Source: Streptomyces sp. 3214.6
GTDB taxonomy: Bacteria > Actinomycetota > Actinomycetes > Streptomycetales > Streptomycetaceae
Length of the DNA stretch: 64,000 nucleotides
Direction of reading: 5' to 3'
Assembly: GCF_900129855.1 (NCBI RefSeq)
Contig: NZ_LT670819.1
Span: forward strand, 6,820,001-6,884,000
Within the stretch, counting starts at the first letter, position 1, and each line of letters starts with the position of its first letter. This document shows positions 51,994-59,753 of this stretch, one piece after another. Position numbers and translations under genes: made by a program. The notes beneath the pieces were generated by a model, which was given only the letters and a program-made list of their open reading frames with translations, searched no databases and was not told the origin of the DNA.

Positions 51994-52353
51994 ATGGCCA
52001 AGCTGCAGAGTCTCGACCCGAATACGCCGATGTTCGCGCAGTTCAAGGAGAAGACCGGACCCGTCGTCCTGGCCAACACCTTCGTCGTCCCGAAGGAGGG
52101 GACTGAGGCGTTCCTGGCCCTCTTTCGGAGGCAGGCGGAGTTCATGAGGGCTCAGCCGGGATTCGTCTCCCTGCAGATGCACAAGGGAACGGCGGACAGC
52201 CGGCTTCTGATGAACGTCGCGGTCTGGGAGTCGACCGAGGCGCTCGCCACGGCTTTCGGCAGCCCGGAGTTCCAGCGCATGGCGGCCGAGTTCCCCGACG
52301 ACATCGTGTCGTACCCGCACATATTCGAGCAGATCAACGTAGGTCGTCCCTGA
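51994..52353 (+). CDS. ABM-domain (YgiN-like) protein
   Basis: A 119-residue ferredoxin-fold protein with VVLANTFVVPKEGTEAFLAL, FMRAQPGFVSLQMHKG and VAVWESTEALATAF. GAGAGGAAG precedes ATG 51994. It is divergent from the TetR regulator and its operator cluster, so it is likely to be induced by that regulator's ligand. Quinone or aldehyde detoxification is a possible role. Confidence 0.85.
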   Translation: MAKLQSLDPNTPMFAQFKEKTGPVVLANTFVVPKEGTEAFLALFRRQAEFMRAQPGFVSLQMHKGTADSRLLMNVAVWESTEALATAFGSPEFQRMAAEFPDDIVSYPHIFEQINVGRP

Positions 52354-52377
52354 AGCCGTCCCTGAAGAGGAGCCGCC

Positions 52378-52458
52378 ATGCCCCGCAGGGGCGCCTACTT
52401 CCGCGACCCCGACGGACATCTCATGGAAATCCTCACCCCCGGCGGCGCCGGGTCGTGA
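52378..52458 (+). pseudogene. VOC/glyoxalase-family C-terminal stub
   Basis: A 26-residue reading frame (RGAYFRDPDGHLMEILTP) equals the last strand and metal-ligand Glu region of a vicinal-oxygen-chelate protein. The rest of the domain is absent, yet AGGAG stands six bases before its ATG. Either it is debris of a deleted VOC gene or the stub is still translated. Confidence 0.6.
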
Positions 52459-52548
52459 GGCCGATGGCGGCCCAGCGGATCACGGCTCCGCCGCATCCGC
52501 CGCTGAACCCCTGCCCCACCCCAGGCTGAACGTCAAAGGAGAAGAACC

Positions 52549-52965
52549 ATGTCGCTGAAGAACGTCAACACCGTCCTGGCCACCGTCTGCGCCCTGTTCG
52601 TCCTCTACCTCGGGTTGTCCTTCATCCTGGCCCCGGAGGCGTCCACTCAAGGCGTTGGCCTGCCGACCTTTCCCGCCGGCAACGGCGACGGCTTCCTCAT
52701 CATGAAGGGCACCCGCGAATTCTCGATGGGCCTGGTCATCGGCATCCTCCTGCTGACGGGCCACCGCCGCGCCCTGGGCTGGGTCCTGCTGATGGAGGCC
52801 GTCGCCCCGTTCGGCGACATGATCAACGTCCTGGCCCATCACGGCTCCCTCGCCGCCGCGTTCGGCATCCACGGCCTGACCTCGGCGCTGATCGCGATCA
52901 CCGGCCTGCTGACCCTCCGGGAGAACAAGGCCACCGCCCCGGCGCCCGTCGCACAGCCCGCCTGA
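52549..52965 (+). CDS. DUF4267-like membrane protein
   Basis: A 138-residue protein with four hydrophobic segments, FLIMKGTREFSMGLVIGILLL being the conserved centre, and an Ala/Pro tail. AAAGGAG lies nine bases before the ATG. It is co-directional with the ABM gene and VOC stub. It is a paralogue-type match to the gene at 20657 but not closely similar. Confidence 0.75.
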   Translation: MSLKNVNTVLATVCALFVLYLGLSFILAPEASTQGVGLPTFPAGNGDGFLIMKGTREFSMGLVIGILLLTGHRRALGWVLLMEAVAPFGDMINVLAHHGSLAAAFGIHGLTSALIAITGLLTLRENKATAPAPVAQPA

Positions 52966-53016
52966 CAGCTGCATCGACGGCCTCGGGGTACGCCTCCTTC
53001 TTCCCCGGGGCCGGCT

Positions 53017-56000
53017 CTACAGCGTGCGTGCCGCCTCCAGGACGGGGGTGAGGGAGGAGACCGTCGCGTCGCAGCCCGCCTCGGTCAGGGCCTGTTCGGC
53101 GGTGGGGTTGCGGGCGAGACCGATGAAGCGCAGGCCCACGGTCTTGGCGGCGGCGAGCTCGGCGAGCGTGGAGCCGATCAGGACGCCGGTGGCGGCGGGT
53201 GTGCCGAGCGGGCGCAGGGCGCGCAGCAGACAGTGCGGGTCCGGCATGAGGCGCCGTAGGTCGTCGTCGCGGCCGTACACGCCCGCGAGGGGTAGCCGGT
53301 AGGCCTCCAGGGAGCGGCGCACGGCCTGTTCGCACACGTCCGTGACCACCCCCACCCGGCGGCCGGCGCCGTACAGGGTGCGGACGAGGACGACGGAGTG
53401 GTGCGTCGTCGGTGCGTCCGGTACGGCCCTCAGCTCCAGCTCGTCGAGACGGTCGCGCAGGAGCGGGCCGAGGCGGTCGCGGGCGAAGGTGCGCAGCACG
53501 TCCAGCGGGTGCGCGAACAACTCCCGCCCCGCCACGTCCGGGTCGCCCGGCGGACGACCCGCCAGGGCGTCCTCGGGGTCGCGGTGCTCGGCGACGATGG
53601 AGAGCAGGTCGAGGGCGGCCGCGCGGGCGCTGGGGGCCGTGAACAGGCGGGTCAGCGGGCCGTCGAAGCCGAACAGCACGGTCTCGGCGTCGGCGAGCAG
53701 CTCCGCCGGCGGGCGCGCGGCGGGGGCGGCGGGAGTACGCACCTGCGGGGGCGGCGCGTAGTCCGGCGCCAGCGTCACCGCACACGTCACCGCCAGCCCC
53801 GGCACCGGCCACCGGCCGAGCTGGGTGTTGAGCGCCCGCTGTGCGCCGGCCGCCCGGCGGACGGAGTGGTGACGGGTGATCCGCGACCCCGACTCCAGCA
53901 GCCACGCCAACAGCCGCCCGGACACGCCGGTGGCCTCCGCCCGTACGAACGCCACCGGGTCAGCCACCCGCCAGGACAGCTCCACGGCCGCCCTGAACTC
54001 GCCCTTGCCGGAGCTGGGCAGGGAGACCCGGTGGACGGCGTGCTGCGGGCTGAGGTCGACCTCGTAGTACGTCGTCGGACCCGGCGGGCGTCCGCCGTGG
54101 GGGTCGACGGGATCGAGGAGGGTGAGGGGGCCGTCGGGACGCGTGTGCACGATCGCGGTGCGGCCGGGGGCGGGTATCCCCAACTGCCGCAGATCTTGGG
54201 TGAGCAGCGGCCCTCGCACCAGATCCCGCTCCTCGTCCTCCGCGCGCGGCGCGGGCAGCGGGCAGTACCAGGCGAGCGGCGGCCCGTCCGGGGCGTCGCC
54301 GTACAGCGGCCGAAAACGATGGGGCCCGGAGGCGGCGGAACTGTGCGCGAAGTCGTCGTAGAGGTCGGGGTGGACGGTGAGGAGGACGAGGGCGCCGCTC
54401 TCCGGGGGTGCGGGGGCCTGCGGGCCGTTCCGGAACGTCACACGCAGGCGCGGCGGTTCGGCCAGGTCGGTGAGGGGGCCGGGGAGCCAGCGCAGGGCGG
54501 CGGCGAGGACGGGGAGCAGGTAGGCGTCGGGGTGGACCTGGACGACGTAGCCGTCCCCGCGGACGTGGATCTCGTACTGCTGGGGGGTGAGATCGCCACG
54601 GGCGAGGACCTCGTGGACGGCCAGTTCGAGGGTGATGCGGGTCTCGGGGTGGGCGGTGAGGTCGGCGTCGGTCTCGAAGCGGATCGACGGCTGGGCGGGC
54701 TCGTCCGCGCCCCCGCCCAGTCGGCGTACCGTCTCCTCGCTCACCGTCGCGAACGCCGGGCCGGTGTCGGTGCCCTCGGTTTCGACGGCGGCCGCCTCCG
54801 CGTGGAACTCGCCCGTCGTGTGGCCCGCGCGTTCGTCGATCAGGCCGCCGATGCGGTCCAGGAGTTCGCGGGTGCGGCCGCGGGTCGTGCGGGGCAGGGT
54901 GCGCAGAAGGAGGTCGCGTACGCCCGGCCGGAAGTCGTAGGAGCCGGGCGGGCCGGGGACGGTCGTGAGCATGCCGCTGAGAATGACCTCGGCCAGCTGC
55001 GCCGGGCGCGGGTCGCGGTTCACGGCGCGTTGGACCAGGCGCATCACCGGCACGGAGGGCACCGCGAGGGCCAGATGGCCGGCCAGCCGGAAGGCCTCCG
55101 GGGAGGCGGTGGCGCGGAAGCGCAGCACCAGGTCCTGGGCGGGGAGGCGGGCCGGGTCGGGGGCCTGCGGTCCGGCGGAGAGGGGCGGGGCCGGGGCCGG
55201 TGGGAGCCAGGCCGCCGCGCCCGGGGTGTGGGCGCCGCCGGGGCCCGCCACCAGCGCCGCCCAGTTGGCCAGCCAGGGCGCGCCCGGTTCCAGGACGGGC
55301 AGGGGGAAAGACGCGGCCGGCGGCGGCTCGGCCTCGGGGTCGTAGGGGGTGAACGTGACGGCGGAGAGCGGGGCCGCCGCGGTGGGGGAGGTGAGCAGCC
55401 CCGGCTCGGCCGGCAGCGCCGTCGTCGGCCACAGGCGCTCGGGGAGCGGCTGGACGACGGCCAGCGGCATCCGCGTCGCCCAGTGCCGCAGGGTGCCGTA
55501 CCAGAGCTCGCCCGCCGGGCCGGGGCGCCACTGCGGGCCCATGCAGTCGCTGACGACGAGCGTGACCGTACGGCCGTCCGCCGGGTCGGGGACGTGCCGG
55601 GCGCGGCCGTCGGGGGTGGCCGGATGCAGGGTGACCGTGCGGAAGACGCCCGACTGGGCCAGGACGGTGTGCAGTTCACGGATGAGGGGCCGCCAGACCG
55701 GCATCGTCGGCCCCGTGTCGTGGACGAGGCTGAGGCGCAGCCAGCGGTCGCGCGCGGGCCGCAGGACGGGCAGCCAGACGTCGGGGTGGGCGCCCAGCCG
55801 GGCGATGCGGTCGACCGTCGCCCGCTCGTCGAGGAGCCGGGCGCGCACCGACGGCACCGTCCGCTTCAGCGGGCGCAGGGCCCGCTGGAGGGCGAGGGGG
55901 TGGGGGAGCATCGGCGGCGCGGGCGCGAGGACGGGCCTGCCGGCGGAGGCGGTGGGGTGCGCGGGGTCCTTGTGCGGTTCCGGGGTGGGGAGGTGCAGGG

Positions 56001-56373
56001 GAACGCGGTCGGCGGGGGACGGGGGCCGGGATGCGGGGAGGGGCGGGGAAGCTGCCGGCCGGTTCTCGCGGTCGGCGGGCGTGGGGTCGGCGGCCGGCTC
56101 CGGGGGCGCCGACGGGGCCACCGACGGAGGCGTGGCCCCGACGCCGCTCGGGTCCCCGCAGGGACCTGCCTCCGGGCCGCCCAACTCCCCGGCCAGCCAC
56201 AGCAGTTCGGCCAGCTCACGGGGTGTGGGCGCCGTGCCCGACGCGGCCGTCAGCAGTGCGCTCAGCCGTTCCAGGGCGGACGGGCCACCCCTCGCCGGGT
56301 CCTCCCCCGACGGGTCTGTCCTTGGCGGCTCCTCCCTCGGCGGGTCTGTCCTTGGCGGGTCCTCAGAAGCCAT
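53017..56373 (-). CDS. SAV_2336-like multidomain protein with degenerate HAD domain
   Basis: A 1118-residue protein. Residues 1-170 are Pro/Asp-rich and likely disordered. Residues about 175-560 match the SAV_2336-type domain of actinobacterial conflict systems (LRLSLVHDTGPTMPVWRPL, TLVVSDCMGPQWRPG). Residues about 740-870 include an SPFH-like stretch (ELSWRVADPVAFVRAEATGV). Residues 890-1118 are HAD-like, but motif I reads LFGFDG (nucleophile Asp replaced by Gly902), the motif III Lys is Met (MPDPHCLL) and the motif IV GDS is GST. The domain is probably catalytically dead. The start overlaps the MoxR gene by 11 bp. Confidence 0.8.
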   Translation of the reverse strand: MASEDPPRTDPPREEPPRTDPSGEDPARGGPSALERLSALLTAASGTAPTPRELAELLWLAGELGGPEAGPCGDPSGVGATPPSVAPSAPPEPAADPTPADRENRPAASPPLPASRPPSPADRVPLHLPTPEPHKDPAHPTASAGRPVLAPAPPMLPHPLALQRALRPLKRTVPSVRARLLDERATVDRIARLGAHPDVWLPVLRPARDRWLRLSLVHDTGPTMPVWRPLIRELHTVLAQSGVFRTVTLHPATPDGRARHVPDPADGRTVTLVVSDCMGPQWRPGPAGELWYGTLRHWATRMPLAVVQPLPERLWPTTALPAEPGLLTSPTAAAPLSAVTFTPYDPEAEPPPAASFPLPVLEPGAPWLANWAALVAGPGGAHTPGAAAWLPPAPAPPLSAGPQAPDPARLPAQDLVLRFRATASPEAFRLAGHLALAVPSVPVMRLVQRAVNRDPRPAQLAEVILSGMLTTVPGPPGSYDFRPGVRDLLLRTLPRTTRGRTRELLDRIGGLIDERAGHTTGEFHAEAAAVETEGTDTGPAFATVSEETVRRLGGGADEPAQPSIRFETDADLTAHPETRITLELAVHEVLARGDLTPQQYEIHVRGDGYVVQVHPDAYLLPVLAAALRWLPGPLTDLAEPPRLRVTFRNGPQAPAPPESGALVLLTVHPDLYDDFAHSSAASGPHRFRPLYGDAPDGPPLAWYCPLPAPRAEDEERDLVRGPLLTQDLRQLGIPAPGRTAIVHTRPDGPLTLLDPVDPHGGRPPGPTTYYEVDLSPQHAVHRVSLPSSGKGEFRAAVELSWRVADPVAFVRAEATGVSGRLLAWLLESGSRITRHHSVRRAAGAQRALNTQLGRWPVPGLAVTCAVTLAPDYAPPPQVRTPAAPAARPPAELLADAETVLFGFDGPLTRLFTAPSARAAALDLLSIVAEHRDPEDALAGRPPGDPDVAGRELFAHPLDVLRTFARDRLGPLLRDRLDELELRAVPDAPTTHHSVVLVRTLYGAGRRVGVVTDVCEQAVRRSLEAYRLPLAGVYGRDDDLRRLMPDPHCLLRALRPLGTPAATGVLIGSTLAELAAAKTVGLRFIGLARNPTAEQALTEAGCDATVSSLTPVLEAARTL

Positions 56374-57421
56374 CGCCGTCCGCCGTCGTGGTCAGGTAGG
56401 GCATCAGCTGCTCCGCCAGGGCGTCGCGGGAGTCCGCGTCGAGGCCGGCGACGCCGGTGAGGTAGAGGGCGTTCAGGAGCTGGTCGGTGGCGAGTTCGCC
56501 GTCGGCCGCCCGGGTCAGGAAGCGGTTGATGAGGTGTTCCGCCTCGCCGGGCGGGGTGTCGAGGTGGGCCCGGACGATCTCGGTGAGCTGTGCCCGGTCG
56601 GGCCGGCGCAGCTTCAGCCGGACGCAGCGGCGCAGGAAGGCGGGCGGGAACTCGCGCTCGCCGTTGCTGGTCAGGACGACGAACGGGAAGGCGCGGCAGC
56701 GGACCCGGCCGCGTGTGACGGTGACCGGCGCGTCCGAGCCGTCGGCCAGGACCTCGGCGGTGCCGTCGTCGACGCGGTGGCGGGCCGCGCGCAGGAGTTC
56801 GGGGATCTCGTACTGGCCCTCCTCCAGGACGTTCAGCAGGTCGTTGGGCAGATCGAGGTCGCTCTTGTCGATCTCGTCGACCAGGAGGGCGCGGGGACGG
56901 TCGTAGGGGAGCAGGGCGGTGCCGAGGGGGCCGAGGCGCAGGTGGTCCTCGACGCCCTCGGCGCCGGAAGGCTCGACCGGCTCCTCGGCGCCGGAGCGGC
57001 CGGTCCGTTGACGCCAGGCCACCTGTCGGGCCGCGTACAGCCGGGACAGCGGGTCGTACTGGTAGAGGCCGTCGGCCAGGGTGGAGCGGCTGGTGATGTT
57101 CCAGCGCAGCACCGGACCGAGCCCCAGCTCACGCGCCACCGCGTACGCCAGCGAGGACTTGCCGGTGCCGGGCGGACCGGTGACCAGCAGGGGGCGGCGC
57201 AGCACCAGGGCCGCGTTGACGAGTTGGACGCTCTCCGGGGTGGCGACGTAGGAGCGGGCGCGGTGGACGCGGTCGGGGGAGACGGCCGCCTCGTCGTCGG
57301 CGTCCCGGGGCGGCTGTACGACGGGCTCGCCGTCGAACGCGCGCCAGGGCGGCGGCGCGGGCAGCCGGTCGATGCCGTCGTGGGGCTCGCTGTTCCCGGT
57401 GTAGACGGACCAGTGCGGCAT
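56363..57421 (-). CDS. MoxR-type AAA+ ATPase
   Basis: A 352-residue AAA+ protein with Walker A GPPGTGKSS (residues 82-90), Walker B LLVDEIDKSD, sensor 1 LTSNGEREFPPAF and the arginine-finger region RRC. Short Pro-rich N-terminus. GGAG precedes ATG 57421. It stands between the trypsin/VMAP-like gene and the SAV_2336-like gene, as in vWA/MoxR-associated ternary conflict systems. It probably remodels or switches the partner proteins on ATP hydrolysis. Confidence 0.9.
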   Translation of the reverse strand: MPHWSVYTGNSEPHDGIDRLPAPPPWRAFDGEPVVQPPRDADDEAAVSPDRVHRARSYVATPESVQLVNAALVLRRPLLVTGPPGTGKSSLAYAVARELGLGPVLRWNITSRSTLADGLYQYDPLSRLYAARQVAWRQRTGRSGAEEPVEPSGAEGVEDHLRLGPLGTALLPYDRPRALLVDEIDKSDLDLPNDLLNVLEEGQYEIPELLRAARHRVDDGTAEVLADGSDAPVTVTRGRVRCRAFPFVVLTSNGEREFPPAFLRRCVRLKLRRPDRAQLTEIVRAHLDTPPGEAEHLINRFLTRAADGELATDQLLNALYLTGVAGLDADSRDALAEQLMPYLTTTADGDGF

Positions 57422-57518
57422 GGTTCTCCGAAACTCGGTGTGGCTCGGTGTGGCTCAGTGGGGGTGGTGGGGCGGTCGGGGCGGTAGGGGCGGTAGGGAT
57501 CGCTGGGTGGAGGGGGGT

Positions 57519-57530
57519 GGGGGGGGGGGG
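57519..57530. repeat. 12-base G homopolymer and flanking G-rich repeats
   Basis: A run of twelve G, preceded by GGGGGGT and by repeated GGGGCGGTA-like units (57473-57505), lies in the gap between the trypsin/VMAP-like stop and the MoxR start. It is on the strand opposite to the transcript, so the mRNA carries a C tract. Such runs are slippage-prone and can form G-quadruplexes. Confidence 0.8.
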
Positions 57531-57548
57531 CGCTGGTGGAGGGGTGGT

Positions 57549-59300
57549 TCAGGCCACGGGGGAGTGGGCGTGGGCGGGTACTTCGCCGTGCGGGTCGGTG
57601 AAGACGCGCGGGTCGTCCCACAGCAGTTGGATGTCGTGCGCCCAGTGGCCGTCCTCGACGTCGGCCTCCTCCCGCAACGCCAGGACGCGGCGCGGGAGTT
57701 CGGCGGGCGGGACGCCGGACAGGCAGGTGTCGAGCTCGTCCAGGAACACCTTGCCCGCGCAGCCGTCCCCGCCGGCGCAGGGCTCGTCCGGCCCGGTGGC
57801 GCAGCCCTCGCGGGACCAGACGACGATCGGGGCGGGCGCGTTGAGCGAGGATTCGAAGTGGGGGCGGGTGCGGGGCGAGGCCGGGGCGGTGGCGAAGCCG
57901 GCGAGACAGGCGTCGTCCTGACGCAGTCGCAGTCGCAGCCGGCGCGGTTCCTCGGTGCTGCCGCACTCGACGCGGTGCACGCGCGCGCCGGGCACGGTGT
58001 CGAGCCGGTTCCACACCCGGGTCAGTTGGTGCCGGACGCCCGGCCGGCGGCGGGCCTGGTCGGTGACGACCAGCGGGTACACGCAGCCGAGCGGGGTGTC
58101 GTCGTCGGGGGTGGACGCCCAGCGGTCGACGGGCAGGTCGATCCAGTCGCGGGGCAGCGCGAACGTGATCAACTCGTCGCAGCCGGGGGTCAGATAGCGG
58201 AAGGCGGCCTCGATACGGTCCTGCACATAGGCGCGCAGCCCGGCCTGCGGGACCGTGTCGGAGCCGACCGGATGCCGGCGGCCCCCGCTGTACGCGGACA
58301 CCTCGACGCGGACGTGTCCGTCGCCCGCGCCGCTGTGCTGGAGGTCGACGAGGATGGGTGACCAGTCCGGTGCGGCGGCCGGCTCGGCGGGGGTCTCGGC
58401 AGGGGGTTCGACGGGGGGTTCGACGGGGGTCCGGTATAGGGAGGCCACGTGGGCGGTGAAGCGGGCGACGGTGGTGGCCGCGTCGTCGCCGTCGACCTCG
58501 CACAGCACGAACAGGGCCGCCGACCACAGGGAGTCGAAGCCCTCCTCGGGCGCGTCCGGGTCCAGCGGGCCGCGGGACGCCTCGTACAGCTGCACGCGCC
58601 GCCCGGCGTCGTCGTCCAGGCCGGCGCGGACGGCGCGCTCGACGAGTTCGCGCAGCCGGGCTCGGTCGGCGGTGCGGTGGTCGGAGGTGGGGACCAGGCC
58701 GCTCAGGGCCGGCCAGTAGCGGGCCATGACCTCGGTGGGCATCATCCGCCCGTTGTGCACGCCCCGGTCGCCGGCGGCCGCGGTGACCATGCCGACGACC
58801 TCGCCGGTGTCGACGAGGGTGACGGCGGCGCCGCTGAACCCGGGGGCGAGCGGCTGCCCGCCGGGCTGCCAGGCCTCCAGCTGGATCCACTCGCGGTTGA
58901 GCAACTGGGCGGCGGTGATGCGGTATTCGGCGAGGGTGCCCTCGTCGAAGCCGACCGGGAAGCCGTAGACGAAGAGTTTGCGGGGCCGGTCGGGCCGTTG
59001 TCCGTGGACCGCGTCCACCGGCGCGAGCGCGGCGGGCGCGATCGGCACGTCGTGGGCCAGCTCCAGGACGGCCAGGTCGCCGAGGTCGGTCGAGCCGCCG
59101 CCCCAGCCGCCGTCGGCGATCACCCGGGCCGGTACGGCGGCGGAGCCGGGGCGCTCGGTGAAGGTCACCGTCAGCGCGTCAGCGGCGGCTTCGTGCACGA
59201 CGTGGGCACAGGTCAGCACCCTGCGCGGGGTGATGAGGAAGCCCGCGCCCACCACCTCGCCGGCGCTCTCGATCCGGGCGTGCCACTCGGCGCTGTTCAT
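57549..59300 (-). CDS. Trypsin-like protease with VMAP-like C-terminal region
   Basis: A 583-residue cytosolic protein. The protease domain has His33 (LTCAHVV), Asp75 (LGDLAVL) and Ser156 (APGFSGAAV), covering about residues 10-190. A helical middle (about 210-310) and a Pro/Glu linker lead to a C-terminal domain (about 330-560) with VRVEVSAYSGG, DWIDLPVDRWA and Cys-rich text (REGCATGPDEPCAGGDGC). This matches the vWA-MoxR-associated protein (VMAP) layout of conflict systems. ATG 59300 overlaps the Trypco1 stop as ATGA. Confidence 0.83.
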   Translation of the reverse strand: MNSAEWHARIESAGEVVGAGFLITPRRVLTCAHVVHEAAADALTVTFTERPGSAAVPARVIADGGWGGGSTDLGDLAVLELAHDVPIAPAALAPVDAVHGQRPDRPRKLFVYGFPVGFDEGTLAEYRITAAQLLNREWIQLEAWQPGGQPLAPGFSGAAVTLVDTGEVVGMVTAAAGDRGVHNGRMMPTEVMARYWPALSGLVPTSDHRTADRARLRELVERAVRAGLDDDAGRRVQLYEASRGPLDPDAPEEGFDSLWSAALFVLCEVDGDDAATTVARFTAHVASLYRTPVEPPVEPPAETPAEPAAAPDWSPILVDLQHSGAGDGHVRVEVSAYSGGRRHPVGSDTVPQAGLRAYVQDRIEAAFRYLTPGCDELITFALPRDWIDLPVDRWASTPDDDTPLGCVYPLVVTDQARRRPGVRHQLTRVWNRLDTVPGARVHRVECGSTEEPRRLRLRLRQDDACLAGFATAPASPRTRPHFESSLNAPAPIVVWSREGCATGPDEPCAGGDGCAGKVFLDELDTCLSGVPPAELPRRVLALREEADVEDGHWAHDIQLLWDDPRVFTDPHGEVPAHAHSPVA

Positions 59301-59668
59301 GAGGGCGTGGAGGGCGACCAGGTCAGTCGTACGACGAGGTGGCCCTCCGCCGTGCCCTTGGCGATGATCGCGCCCGTCTCCGCCGACAGCTTCACCCCGA
59401 ACTCGATCTCCACGCCGTCCGGTCGCAACGCCCCGTCCCGGAAGACGCGCAGCGCGGACTCGGCGGCGGCGCGCACGCCGTCCAACGCGCCCTCGAAGGT
59501 GCGGGCCGCCTGGACCGTACCGTCGCCCCGGGCCACCAGGCGGGAACCGGGCCGCCTCTCCGTGGCCGCTTCGACGGCGATCACGGCGCCGTCGTCGGTC
59601 TTGAACTCCACCAGTCCGTCCACGGTGTCCCCGTTGCCCTTTCCGTTCAACTGCGGCTCTGTGCACAT
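59297..59668 (-). CDS. Trypsin-co-occurring domain (Trypco1-like) protein
   Basis: A 123-residue small beta/alpha protein: VEFKTDDGAVIAVEA near the start, a central helix with ARTFEGALDGVRAAAESALR, then VEIEFGVKLSAETGAIIAKG. This is the pattern of the CU044_2847/Trypco1 family, always found with trypsin-like conflict proteases. It is the first gene of the operon and couples to the protease. No ribosome-binding site is obvious before ATG 59668. It may hold the protease inactive until triggering. Confidence 0.8.
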   Translation of the reverse strand: MCTEPQLNGKGNGDTVDGLVEFKTDDGAVIAVEAATERRPGSRLVARGDGTVQAARTFEGALDGVRAAAESALRVFRDGALRPDGVEIEFGVKLSAETGAIIAKGTAEGHLVVRLTWSPSTPS

Positions 59669-59753
59669 CCATTGTCACGGACGGTACTTGAGCTTGTCCC
59701 GCGTTCACCGCGCCTTCGTGAACCGCCCGGAAAGCGTCCCGTGCCGCCGTACG

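Noticed and set aside
53398..56460. A 1020-codon open frame on the plus strand
   Set aside because: It lies opposite the SAV_2336-like gene, whose frame has clear domains and overlaps its neighbour as an operon member should.
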